From: CATOSP01 sp965216155 | GTDB taxonomy: Bacteria; Chloroflexota; Dehalococcoidia; Lucifugimonadales; UBA3495 | DNA length: 64,000 bases | Assembly (NCBI GenBank): GCA_965216155.1 | Contig: CBDCFD010000006.1 | Coordinates: 310,001 to 374,000, forward strand | Direction of reading: 5' to 3' | Shown: positions 17,016 through 24,558 of the stretch, piece after piece | Numbering within the stretch: the first letter of the stretch is position 1 | Layout of the letters: each line of letters opens with the position of its first letter | Notes under the pieces: generated by a model | Told to the model about the DNA's origin: nothing | The model's database searches: none | The model's input: the letters and a program-made list of their open reading frames with translations, nothing else | Translations under genes and position numbers: made by a program

Positions 17016-17723
17016 TCAGGCCAGGGCTATGCGAAGTCTCTTGTTTATCCTGCCCTTGCTCTCGTGTCCAACCACTCGAATTGCGCCAACTTCGCTGGTA
17101 TTCGCTACGTGGGTTCCGCCATCAGCCTGCAAGTCGAGTCCGCTGATGTCGATGGTGCGGACTTCCCGGATGGCGGGAGGAAGCAGGTTGATCTTGGTCC
17201 GAATCAAGTCGGGTATCTCCTCGGCCTCCTCGCGGGAAACGGTGTTGACCAAGATCGCCCTGGCTGCAGCGACTTCGGCGTTGATCCGCTCCTCGATCTC
17301 CCGGGCGAACTCGGCGGTCATCTGTTCCAACTCAAAGTCCATCCGGGCCTCACCCGGGCGCATGTCGCCGCCGGTGACATGCGCCCCGTAGTCCCGCCAC
17401 ACCACCCCGCAGAGGATATGCAGGGCCGTGTGAGTGCGCATCAACTGGTAGCGCCGCTCCCAATCTACTTTGCCGGTAATTCGGGTGCCTGACATGGGAA
17501 CTGGCCCGTCGATCTGGTGCATGACCTTCCCGCCGCTGCTGCCCACGCGGGTGACAGGGTAGTTGAGGCCGCTGGCGACTAGGACACCGACGTCATAGGG
17601 CTGCCCGCCGCCTCCGGGATAGAAGGCGGAGCGGTCCAGCTCGACGCTGTTTTCCGCCGCATCGATCACCACCGCCTCGAACTCTTTCAGGTAGCTGTCA
17701 TGGTGGAAAAGCAGGTCTGTCAT
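17016..17723 (-). CDS. Alanyl-tRNA editing protein (AlaX type)
   Basis: A 235-residue stand-alone editing domain related to the C-terminal half of AlaRS. ATG at 17723 is preceded by GAAGGA; the in-frame extension upstream was rejected. It shows RSAFYPGGGGQPYDVG near the N-terminus, the zinc-binding MRTHTALHIL segment, and LDLQADGGTHVANTSEVG near the C-terminus. AlaX proteins deacylate mischarged Ser- or Gly-tRNA(Ala). The segment before GGTHV has Asp rather than the Cys seen in some members. A TATAAT-like box on the minus strand (17787-17792) lies 64 bp upstream. Confidence 0.88.
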   Translation of the reverse strand: MTDLLFHHDSYLKEFEAVVIDAAENSVELDRSAFYPGGGGQPYDVGVLVASGLNYPVTRVGSSGGKVMHQIDGPVPMSGTRITGKVDWERRYQLMRTHTALHILCGVVWRDYGAHVTGGDMRPGEARMDFELEQMTAEFAREIEERINAEVAAARAILVNTVSREEAEEIPDLIRTKINLLPPAIREVRTIDISGLDLQADGGTHVANTSEVGAIRVVGHESKGRINKRLRIALA

Positions 17724-17857
17724 GCTGGTCCTTCTCCGCCGAAGGCGGATAATGGGCGAAACTGACCCACCGGGGGTGGATAAGCTATTATAGCAAACCA
17801 ATTGTCCGCCGGGTCCGCCGGGGTGGAGGGGATTGTAACCAAGTCCCCAGGCTCTTA

Positions 17858-17934
17858 TAGTGGTAAGTGGCTAGTAAATAGTGAAAGGAGCGCGGGCGGG
17901 ACGCCCGCACAAACTAACCACTAACCACTGACTA
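17858..17934. repeat. Inverted GTGGTTAGT-type repeat around a GC hairpin
   Basis: TAGTGGTAAGTGGCTAGT (17858-17875) is an imperfect inverted copy of the sequence at 17913-17934. Between them GCGGGCG (17892-17898) pairs with CGCCCGC (17902-17908). The same GTGGTTA unit is tandemly repeated at 42359-42485. It lies just upstream of dnaN and may be a MITE-like remnant. Confidence 0.5.
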
Positions 17935-17948
17935 CAGGTGACCCAGAA

Positions 17949-19097
17949 ATGAAATTGTCCTGTTTGCAAGAAAACTTGAGCCGCGGTCTCGGCATAGTGG
18001 GCAGAGCGGTCGCTAGCCGAACCACTTTGCCCATCACCCAGAACGTGCTCCTGGCCACTGACCAGTCAATGCTCAAGCTGTCGGCTACCAATTTGGAAAT
18101 CGCCATGACCACCTGGGTTGGGGCCATGGTTGAGGAAGAAGGGGCGATTACCGTCCCTGCCCGGTTGCTTTCCGAATTCGTGAACTCCCTGCCCAGCGAA
18201 CGCATAGACTTGGAACTCCAACCCGGGTCCGGGGTCCTAAATCTCAGGTGCGGGCGCACAGAAGCAAATATCAACGGTGCGGACGCCAACGATTTCCCTC
18301 CCATCCCGACCGTCGACGACGGCGTGGCTGCGAATATCGAGACCGCTGTGTTGAAGGGAGCGATAGCCAGAGTCGCGTTTGCCGCGGCAACAGAAGAGTC
18401 CCGTCCGGTATTGACCGGCGTTGAGCTAAAGCTGACAGGCGACAGGTTCAGCATGGCGGCCGCCGATGGTTTCCGTCTCGCGGTGCACCACGGCGAGCTG
18501 AAAGAACCGGTGGATTCCGAGATCAAGGTGATTGTGCCCGCGCGAGTCCTGACAGAGCTTAACCGGCTGCTGGGGGATCAGGACGACCCCGTTGAAATCA
18601 TGATGACCCCTGCCAGGGGGCAGGTGCTGTTCAGGGTGAAGGGTGCTCAAACAGTCGAGGCGGTCTCCCAGCTTCTGCAGGGCGCCTTCCCCAACTACGA
18701 GCAGTTGATCCCCCAGTCGTATCAGACACGCGCCGTGTTTGACCTGCCGACCCTGCTAAGGGCCGCCCGAACCGCTGCCATCTTCGCCCGCGATGGCAGT
18801 AACATCATCCGGATGGAAACCTTGCCCGCCGAAAATGGGGAGGCCCCCGGCAAAGTCGTAATCTCGGCCCGGTCCGAAGAGGTTGGCGACAACCAGGACG
18901 AGGTACAAGCCGAGGAGATCGACGGAGCGGAAGGAAAGATCGCCTTCAACAGCCGCTACCTGCTGGACGTATTGGGCGTGTTGGAACGGGGGAAGGTCAC
19001 CATCGAGACCACGTCCTCTTCTAGCCCTGGAGTGTTCCGGCCCACCGACTCGGAGGACTACATCCACGTCGTCATGCCAATGTTCGTGCAATGGTAG
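17949..19097 (+). CDS. dnaN: DNA polymerase III beta sliding clamp (DnaN)
   Basis: A 382-residue beta clamp of normal length with three repeated clamp domains. Landmarks are MKLSCLQENLSRGLGIVGRA, TTLPITQNVLLATDQSMLKL, GVELKLTGDRFSMAAADGFR (domain 2) and the C-terminal HVVMPMFVQW. The clamp encircles DNA and tethers Pol III and many repair proteins. It is alone on the plus strand and converges on the peroxiredoxin gene with only 18 bp between the stops. No dnaA gene or DnaA-box cluster is visible nearby, so this is not evidence of an origin. Confidence 0.96.
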   Translation: MKLSCLQENLSRGLGIVGRAVASRTTLPITQNVLLATDQSMLKLSATNLEIAMTTWVGAMVEEEGAITVPARLLSEFVNSLPSERIDLELQPGSGVLNLRCGRTEANINGADANDFPPIPTVDDGVAANIETAVLKGAIARVAFAAATEESRPVLTGVELKLTGDRFSMAAADGFRLAVHHGELKEPVDSEIKVIVPARVLTELNRLLGDQDDPVEIMMTPARGQVLFRVKGAQTVEAVSQLLQGAFPNYEQLIPQSYQTRAVFDLPTLLRAARTAAIFARDGSNIIRMETLPAENGEAPGKVVISARSEEVGDNQDEVQAEEIDGAEGKIAFNSRYLLDVLGVLERGKVTIETTSSSSPGVFRPTDSEDYIHVVMPMFVQW

Positions 19098-19115
19098 CGC
19101 GCCGGGACACGCGGC

Positions 19116-19568
19116 CTAGATAGCGCCCAGCGCCTCGAATACCTCCATGAACTGGCCGATGTTACCCGGCTGGTACCACGGGATGCAGTGCAGTAACCGG
19201 CCACCCCGGTCTATGACGAACACGGCCCGGTTGCTTCGTTTCCCATTTTCCCCAACAACGCCATAGGCCCGCGCCGCCTCCAGTCGTTCATCGCTTACCA
19301 AGGGGAAGGGGCAACCCTCAATTCTCTGGCATAATCGGTCGTGGGATTCCAGGGAGTCCGCGCTCACCGCAACTATTTCCCCGCCGCACTCCCTGATGGT
19401 GTCGTATTCCCCCTTCAACGAAGAGAGCGCCTGGGTTCAACCCGGCGTGAAGTCCTCAGTGTAGAAGACCAGCACGGCCTTACGCTCTCGCCACACCTCG
19501 CTCAGGGTAATCGTCCCGGCCGTGCTGGGGAGCGTGAAATCCGGCGCCGAATCTCCGGTCTGGACCAC
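19116..19568 (-). CDS. Selenocysteine-containing peroxiredoxin (BCP/PrxQ type)
   Basis: A 150-residue frame if the TGA at 19437-19439 is read as Sec. It begins with GTG at 19566-19568 (GGAG upstream) and reads VQTGDSAPDFTLPSTAG, then LVFYTEDFTPG-U-TQALSS, then GGEIVAVSADSLESH. In BCP/PrxQ proteins the peroxidatic residue is the Cys of the TPGCT motif, exactly where the UGA lies. Total length fits the family (about 150). A SECIS-like hairpin with a GTT loop follows at 18 nt. Sec-containing peroxiredoxins are known in bacteria. It reduces peroxides with electrons from thioredoxin or a similar donor. It lies 8 bp downstream of an SDR gene, probably in one operon. Confidence 0.9.
19409..19427 (-). 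promoter_or_regulatory. SECIS-like hairpin of the Sec peroxiredoxin
   Basis: On the minus strand CTCTCTTC pairs with GAAGGGGG (two G-U pairs) around a GTT loop. The loop G is 18 nt after the UGA at 19437-19439. Loop sequence and spacing match the first SECIS candidate of the MerB-like gene. Confidence 0.65.
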
Positions 19569-19576
19569 AGTTAGCG

Positions 19577-20407
19577 TTACTCCGGACCTTGCAGATAGGG
19601 GAGCATGGCTAGAGGAGTTGCCGCCAAAAGCCCGGCGTCAACCGGCAGGGTCGCTCCGGACACCCAGCGGGCTTCGTCGGAGGCCAGGAACAGCGCGGCC
19701 CAGGCGACATCCCAGGGCGTACCCTCGATACCCAGGGGCCCGGCCCTGCGCCGCAACTCAAGCATCTCATGGGATGCGTTGCGGGCCACCATCGGGCTAT
19801 GTATGTGGCCGGGCGCAATGCAATTGACACGGATTTGGTCCCTTCCGTAGTGAACGGCCATGGAGTTGCTGAGGCCGATGATGCCCCCTTTCGACGCGGC
19901 GTAGGGGTGGCTGGGGCTGCCGCCGCCCGCCCTCAGGCCCACTATGGAGGACAGGTTCACGATGGACCCGCCGCCAGCCTCGATCATCCGGGGAATGGCG
20001 TGTTTACTGGTCAGCATCACACTCTTGAGGTTGACGTCGATCACGGTGTCCCAAAACTCTTCGTCCACGTCGGTGACGGAACCAGGACCGCTTATGCCTA
20101 CGTTGTTGATGAGGACGTTCAGCTTGCCATACGATGACATTGCAGCTTCGGCCATGCCCTGGCAGTCGGCGTTGCTGGTGACGTCACCCACGAACACGGA
20201 AGCCTCCCCGCCTTCCTCCTTGATCATAGCCAGGGTCGCCTCGGCATTTCTCTGGTCACGGTCCATTAGCATGACTCTGGCCCCGTGCCTGGCGAACAGT
20301 ATCGAAATTGCCTGTCCGATTCCCACGAATTCGCCGCTCCCGGTCGCGCCCGCTCCGGTAACGATGGCTACTTTGTCTCTGAGCCTGGTCCCCTGGTCGG
20401 TAGTCAT
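19577..20407 (-). CDS. Short-chain dehydrogenase/reductase
   Basis: A 276-residue classical SDR. The NAD(P)-binding start is VAIVTGAGATGSGEFVGIGQ, with five to six more residues in the glycine loop than usual. NNVGISG replaces the common NNAG. The catalytic Ser is in IVNLSSIVGL and the YxxxK motif is in HPYAASKGG. An Asp in LMDRDQRN suggests NAD(H). The substrate is unknown. It is followed closely by the Sec peroxiredoxin. Confidence 0.88.
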   Translation of the reverse strand: MTTDQGTRLRDKVAIVTGAGATGSGEFVGIGQAISILFARHGARVMLMDRDQRNAEATLAMIKEEGGEASVFVGDVTSNADCQGMAEAAMSSYGKLNVLINNVGISGPGSVTDVDEEFWDTVIDVNLKSVMLTSKHAIPRMIEAGGGSIVNLSSIVGLRAGGGSPSHPYAASKGGIIGLSNSMAVHYGRDQIRVNCIAPGHIHSPMVARNASHEMLELRRRAGPLGIEGTPWDVAWAALFLASDEARWVSGATLPVDAGLLAATPLAMLPYLQGPE

Positions 20408-20501
20408 TGGCCTCTTCCTTCAATGATGGGTCCTCTAATGGGCTAAAAGAATTGTCGTGGCAACCTGGTTGCCCTAGCCTTCCCGGCAACCGGCTTGTCC
20501 G

Positions 20502-21670
20502 CTAGAGGGATCCGTACAGGGCCTCGATTAGACGCCGGCCTGTAGTTTCGGACTCGGTCAAGCCCGCCTTCATCTGATTCATCACGTATCCGAACCCGAT
20601 GCCAAGCCCTGGATCGGCGAACCCTATGGAGCCACCCGCCCCCGGATGTCCGAAGCTGCGATCATTTGGTCCCATGTTCCCGTCCAGGCAAAGCCAGAAA
20701 CCCAGCCCGAACCTGGTCTTGTTGGGTAGCATCGTGTCCTGACCGATTGCCTGTTCCACCGTCGCCCTCTCAATTGAGTCGATGCTAAGGACGTGGACTC
20801 TGTCCAGCTCACCATTGCCCGACAGGGCTCCATACACTCGGGCCAGGGACCTGGCGTCGCTGTGGCCGTTGGCGGCCGGTATCTCCGACCGGCGCCATTC
20901 CTCGGAGTTGTGTCGCCCTGGATGGAGATGTTGCCCCTGGCTTGGGCCAATCCCGGGCTCATCGCTTTGACCACTTCGGCCTGGCGTTCCTCCATCCGCC
21001 GCGCGGCTTCGGGCGACATGATGGGTGAATACATGGTGGCGACCCGCCTGTCGTGCTGTGGGTCCAGGCCGATGTGAAAGTCCAGGCCCAGGGGAGTGGC
21101 GACCTCATCACGGAAGAACGCGCCCAGGCTTTTGCCGCTTATGCGCCTCACCACCTCGCCCACCAGCCAACCGTAGGTGAGCCCGTGATACCCATGCCGA
21201 GTGCCGGGTTCCCAGAAGGGCTGTTGGCGGGCAAGGGTCCCAGTCATTGCGTCCCAATCGAACACCGCGCCGTCCGGCAGTTTTTCGCTTACCGTGGGCA
21301 GCCCCGCGCGGTGACTCAACAGCATGTGTACAGGCACCTCCGCCTTCCCTGCCTGGGCGAACTCCGGCCAATATTTCGAAGCCGGGGCATTCAAGTCCAG
21401 GCGGTCTTGTTCGACCAGGCGGTGCGCGCAAATCGCGGTCATTCCTTTGGTGGTCGAGTAGACCGTAACAAGCGTGTCACGTTCCCGGGGTTTCTTTGAT
21501 TCCTTATCGGTAATCCCACCCCACAGGTCTATGACCGGCTTACCGTCGATGGTAACCGCCACCGCCGCGCCGACATCGCCGAACCTGGCGAAGTTTTCAG
21601 CGAAAGTCTCGCGGACCGCGGAGAACCGTGCGTCGCATTCTCCGTGGATTTCGGCCATGCTCGTAGTCAT
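20502..21670 (-). pseudogene. Serine hydrolase (beta-lactamase class C/EstB family), frameshifted
   Basis: ATG at 21670 has AGGAGG six bases upstream. The first part shows the class C fold with the SxxK motif in TVYSTTKGMTAI and the YGW-type motif in YHGLTYGWLVGEVV. The frame then shifts between about 20906 and 20920. The C-terminal part continues in another frame as NSEEWRRSEIPAANGH, then FGLGFWLCLD and FGHPGAGGSIGFADP, ending at 20502. Both halves match the family and together give normal length (about 390 residues), so one indel has broken the gene or the assembly has one error. The gene otherwise looks healthy. Confidence 0.8.
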
Positions 21671-21715
21671 CCAACGCCTCCTGCTCATGGGTATCCGGAC
21701 CATCGGGCCGGTCAA

Positions 21716-21958
21716 TTACTCCACTACCTTCACGTAGTCGAAGTGGTCCGGCTCAAGGTTCAAGGTCCGCCGCAACCGGTCCCACCTGACCCCCAGCCAG
21801 TGAAAATTCCCCGCGATGCGCTTCTGGACCACTTCCCCCGTGTCCCCGGCCTTAACCTCCCGCACGTTCTGGCCCACCGGGGATGCCAGGGCCTCCCGGA
21901 TTTCAAAATCTCGGACGGCTTCGACCCTGGTGCCTACTTCAAAATTGTCACAACTCAT
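21716..21958 (-). CDS. Small protein of unknown function, likely SH3-like
   Basis: An 80-residue protein starting MSCDNFEVGTRVEAVRDFEI. The spacing of hydrophobic and glycine residues (VKAGDTGEVVQKRIAGNFHW, then LGVRWD) suggests a small beta-barrel of the SH3 or KOW kind; this is inference. It lies directly upstream of the serine hydrolase gene on the same strand. Confidence 0.6.
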   Translation of the reverse strand: MSCDNFEVGTRVEAVRDFEIREALASPVGQNVREVKAGDTGEVVQKRIAGNFHWLGVRWDRLRRTLNLEPDHFDYVKVVE

Positions 21959-22214
21959 TCGATAACTCCAGTGCCGTTTGTTGGTCCTGGGTTGGGGGAA
22001 TTCTACCGGCAGGCTAATTCGCGGTCAAACCGGGGGAATAGGCCGGTATCACTCGGTCCGTCCATTCGATTGCGAGCCTTTCGGTATCCGGAGTGACTTG
22101 CCCGGTTGCGTTTGCTCCAACAAGTGATATTCTTTAGGTATCTCGCGACGGGACCTGGTACGGGTCTTCCGTTAGCGCCTACGCCTCTTGGCCAGCATCG
22201 AAGGTTTATCGAGA

Positions 22215-22553
22215 ATGTCTCAACGGGGGGATAGTGTCCAGTCTCTGGAAGCCGCCGCCCAACGTTTCAGGCAGGGAATGTGTCCCGGCTGCGGCAAACG
22301 GTCGGGTGACGCGCGGGGACTGGAGTACCGGGCCAAATCGGAAGATATCTACTGCCACACCTGCCGCAAGAGTTGGCCTATAGAACTTGACCTCGATGTT
22401 CTCCGCCGGGAGTTGTCCACCCTTTCGCCTGCCCCTGCCCGTGAACAAGCGCCGCCAACCCCTGGAGCATCAATCCAGCGGCCTGGGACCGAACCACCTC
22501 CGCGACCGCCAGGCATCTGGAGTCGCTTGCGGCGTTTACTGACAGGGCATTGA
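22215..22553 (+). CDS. Zinc-ribbon protein with a proline-rich tail
   Basis: A 112-residue protein from ATG at 22215; a TTG nine codons earlier is possible. It contains two CxxC pairs, GMCPGCGKRSG and IYCHTCRKSWP, forming one zinc ribbon at about residues 22-55. A proline-rich segment and a basic C-terminus (WSRLRRLL) follow. The function is unknown. An intrinsic terminator follows at 22574-22598. Confidence 0.65.
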   Translation: MSQRGDSVQSLEAAAQRFRQGMCPGCGKRSGDARGLEYRAKSEDIYCHTCRKSWPIELDLDVLRRELSTLSPAPAREQAPPTPGASIQRPGTEPPPRPPGIWSRLRRLLTGH

Positions 22554-22573
22554 CCCGGAGAATCATGAAGGAA

Positions 22574-22598
22574 GGCCCCCGGATTGGCTCCGGGGGCC
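22574..22598. terminator. Intrinsic terminator
   Basis: GGCCCCCGGA (22574-22583) pairs with TCCGGGGGCC (22589-22598) around TTGGC, followed by a T-containing tract. It lies between the convergent zinc-ribbon and dehydrogenase genes. Confidence 0.75.
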
Positions 22599-22649
22599 CT
22601 TATTAATTGCCTGAGACGCGACCTCGTCCGGTTGGGCGGCTCGTTGAAG

Positions 22650-23615
22650 CTACTCCGGATACACCAGCGAGTCCGCCTCTTCACCGCTCAACACGCGCAT
22701 GATGTTGCCGTAAGCGAACGTTGCCGCCCGCAGGTTGGTCTCCTGGCTCTGTCCAGCCATGTGGGGAGTGACCACCACGTTGTCCAAGTCCAGCAGCGGA
22801 TTGTCCTCCGGGGTAGGTTCCGCTTCAAGCACGTCCAACCCGGCAGCGGCGATCTTCCCTTCTTGCAGCGCCCGGTAAAGCGCCGCCTCGTCGACGACAG
22901 GGCCGCGGCAAGCGTTAATCAGGATCGCCGTCTCTTTCATCATGTCGAACTCGCGGTCTGACATCATGCCTCGTGTGCGCCGGGTCAGGGGCACGTGCAT
23001 ACTGACGATGTCTGATTCCCGGAGCAGGTCTTCGAACTCCGCCGGTTCGACCTTTAGTTCTCTCTGCACATCCTCGGGAATGTCCTCGATATCATAGAAA
23101 AGGGTGTGGGTGTCGAACCCGGTGAGACGTTTGGCCACATGTTTGCCGATCCGTCCCAGGCCGACGATGCCCACGGTCTTGTCGGTAAGCTCTTGGAGTT
23201 CCGACAGGTAGAGGCCGCCCCGCCATTCCCGCCGCTTGGTAGTGCTATCCCACTGGAGCATGAGCCGCTTGCCCACGTTGATCATCAAGGCGATGGAATG
23301 CTCGGCTACTGCGATGGCGTTGGCTCCGCCATTGTTGGCGACGGGAATCCCCATTTCCAGGATGGCTGAAAGGTCCAGCCGGTCATAGCCGGCGCTGAGG
23401 GTCTGGATCAGCTTGAGGTTGGGGCATTGCCGCAGCACATCCAGGGAAACGTCGCTGGAAATGATTGCGTCCGCATCTTTACACATCTCGATCTTCTTGG
23501 CGTCGGAAAGGCTTGGATCGACGGTTGTAACTTCGATCTCCGCGGGGGCCTGGCCGACCATGAACTCGGACCGCCCGCCAATTCCGCTGAAGTAGGAAAT
23601 TTTATAATTGGGCAT
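22650..23615 (-). CDS. D-isomer-specific 2-hydroxyacid dehydrogenase
   Basis: A 321-residue NAD-dependent dehydrogenase. ATG at 23615 has AAGGAGG upstream and a strong promoter behind it. It has the Rossmann motif GIVGLGRIGKHVAKRL, the substrate-binding Arg in ILINACRGPVVDEAAL, the catalytic Glu in DVLEAEPTPEDNPLL and the catalytic His in VVTPHMAGQSQET. It reduces a 2-keto acid or oxidises a D-2-hydroxyacid (phosphoglycerate, glycerate, lactate-type). The substrate cannot be read from sequence. It seems to be monocistronic. Confidence 0.9.
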   Translation of the reverse strand: MPNYKISYFSGIGGRSEFMVGQAPAEIEVTTVDPSLSDAKKIEMCKDADAIISSDVSLDVLRQCPNLKLIQTLSAGYDRLDLSAILEMGIPVANNGGANAIAVAEHSIALMINVGKRLMLQWDSTTKRREWRGGLYLSELQELTDKTVGIVGLGRIGKHVAKRLTGFDTHTLFYDIEDIPEDVQRELKVEPAEFEDLLRESDIVSMHVPLTRRTRGMMSDREFDMMKETAILINACRGPVVDEAALYRALQEGKIAAAGLDVLEAEPTPEDNPLLDLDNVVVTPHMAGQSQETNLRAATFAYGNIMRVLSGEEADSLVYPE

Positions 23616-23655
23616 GTGGGTCCCCTCCTTTACACGTCGCTCTGATTCCGCTGCA

Positions 23656-23683
23656 ATTATAGCCGGGGCTAGGAGGTTGTCAA
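23656..23683 (-). promoter_or_regulatory. Consensus sigma-70-type promoter
   Basis: On the minus strand a perfect TTGACA (23678-23683) is separated by 16 bases from a perfect TATAAT (23656-23661), 41 bp upstream of the dehydrogenase ATG. It is among the best promoter matches in the window. Confidence 0.75.
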
Positions 23684-23860
23684 AACGAGGCCCATTCCCT
23701 CCCATGAGCGCTGCGGCCTCGGCGGGAATCTGCTGAGCGTGGGCGCCGGGCAGTCTGCGAGACCGGTTATTGGATGTGGATTATACCGGCCTTGACGACC
23801 TGCCGTTCTGCTGACCCGCCGCTGTAATACACAACCCTGACATACCCCAACCCTCCACCA

Positions 23861-24205
23861 TCAACTCGCCCTGCCCGCCTGCGAAAGGTCGACCTCGAAC
23901 TCGATAATCTCGAACGTCGTTGACAGTACGGGGGCGAAGCAGCCGTCCTCGGTGGGCGTTTCGCCGTCAGCCTCCTGGGAGAGTTCGACTTGGTAGGCCA
24001 TTGCCTCTTTGAGCGACATCTCCGCGCCGGGGAGGGGGTCGCCGTATTCCAGCATTACCTCGATGTGTCCGGTGACAGCCTCGCGGACCATCTCCTGAAC
24101 GTGTTCCCAAGTTTTCCCGGTGGTGACGCAGCCCGGCAAATCGGGCAGATAAGCGCAGTAGTTGTTGGGCATACGTTGAAATACCACCACGTATTTCAGT
24201 TTCAT
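23861..24205 (-). CDS. hicB: HicB-family antitoxin
   Basis: A 114-residue HicB-like protein. The N-terminal partial RNase H-like fold is seen in KYVVVFQRMPNNYCAYLPDL followed by PGCVTTGKTWEHVQEMVREA and HIEVMLEYGDPLP. It neutralises the HicA mRNA interferase encoded immediately upstream; the genes overlap by 4 bp (24202-24205). A long C-terminal tail replaces the usual DNA-binding domain, so autoregulation is uncertain. Confidence 0.85.
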   Translation of the reverse strand: MKLKYVVVFQRMPNNYCAYLPDLPGCVTTGKTWEHVQEMVREAVTGHIEVMLEYGDPLPGAEMSLKEAMAYQVELSQEADGETPTEDGCFAPVLSTTFEIIEFEVDLSQAGRAS

Positions 24206-24402
24206 CGATTACTCTCCCTGAGTCCTGCCTGTCTCAATATGTTGTGCCACATCTCCCGTGACAAATCGCTCCCGGGGTGACCAGGAATAGTCACGGTCCC
24301 GGGCTTCACCGAGTGATGGAAATGCCGGTGGCTTCCGCGCGTCCGCGCCAACCTCCAACCGTCCCGTTCCACTAGACGGATGGCGTCCCTAACCTTGTGC
24401 AT
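24202..24402 (-). CDS. hicA: HicA-family toxin
   Basis: A 66-residue HicA mRNA interferase with a double-stranded RNA-binding-like fold. KVRDAIRLVERDGWRLARTR leads to the catalytic His segment GSHRHFHHS and the C-terminal LSREMWHNILRQAGLRES. It cleaves mRNA when free of HicB. A truncated relative lies just upstream at 24477-24548. Confidence 0.85.
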   Translation of the reverse strand: MHKVRDAIRLVERDGWRLARTRGSHRHFHHSVKPGTVTIPGHPGSDLSREMWHNILRQAGLRESNR

Positions 24403-24476
24403 CGGTCAACTCCACAAAGCCCGGCATCAACCGCCCTGCTGCCGCTCGTTCTCATAGGCTCGGAGTTCGTACAGAG

Positions 24477-24548
24477 TCAGGCCGCGCCAGCCTCCAGCCT
24501 CCAGCCGTCCCGTTCTACCCGCCTGATGGCCTCTCTAACCTTGGGCAT
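24477..24548 (-). pseudogene. hicA 5' remnant
   Basis: A 23-codon frame, MPKVREAIRRVERDGWRLEA and then a stop, that matches the first 19 residues of the intact HicA beside it and then stops. The catalytic part is missing. It shows that a second hicA copy was once present. Confidence 0.6.
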
Positions 24549-24558
24549 GTCCGTCCGG

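Noticed and set aside
17801..19097. Replication origin beside dnaN
   Set aside because: No dnaA gene, no cluster of DnaA boxes and no AT-rich unwinding region was seen.
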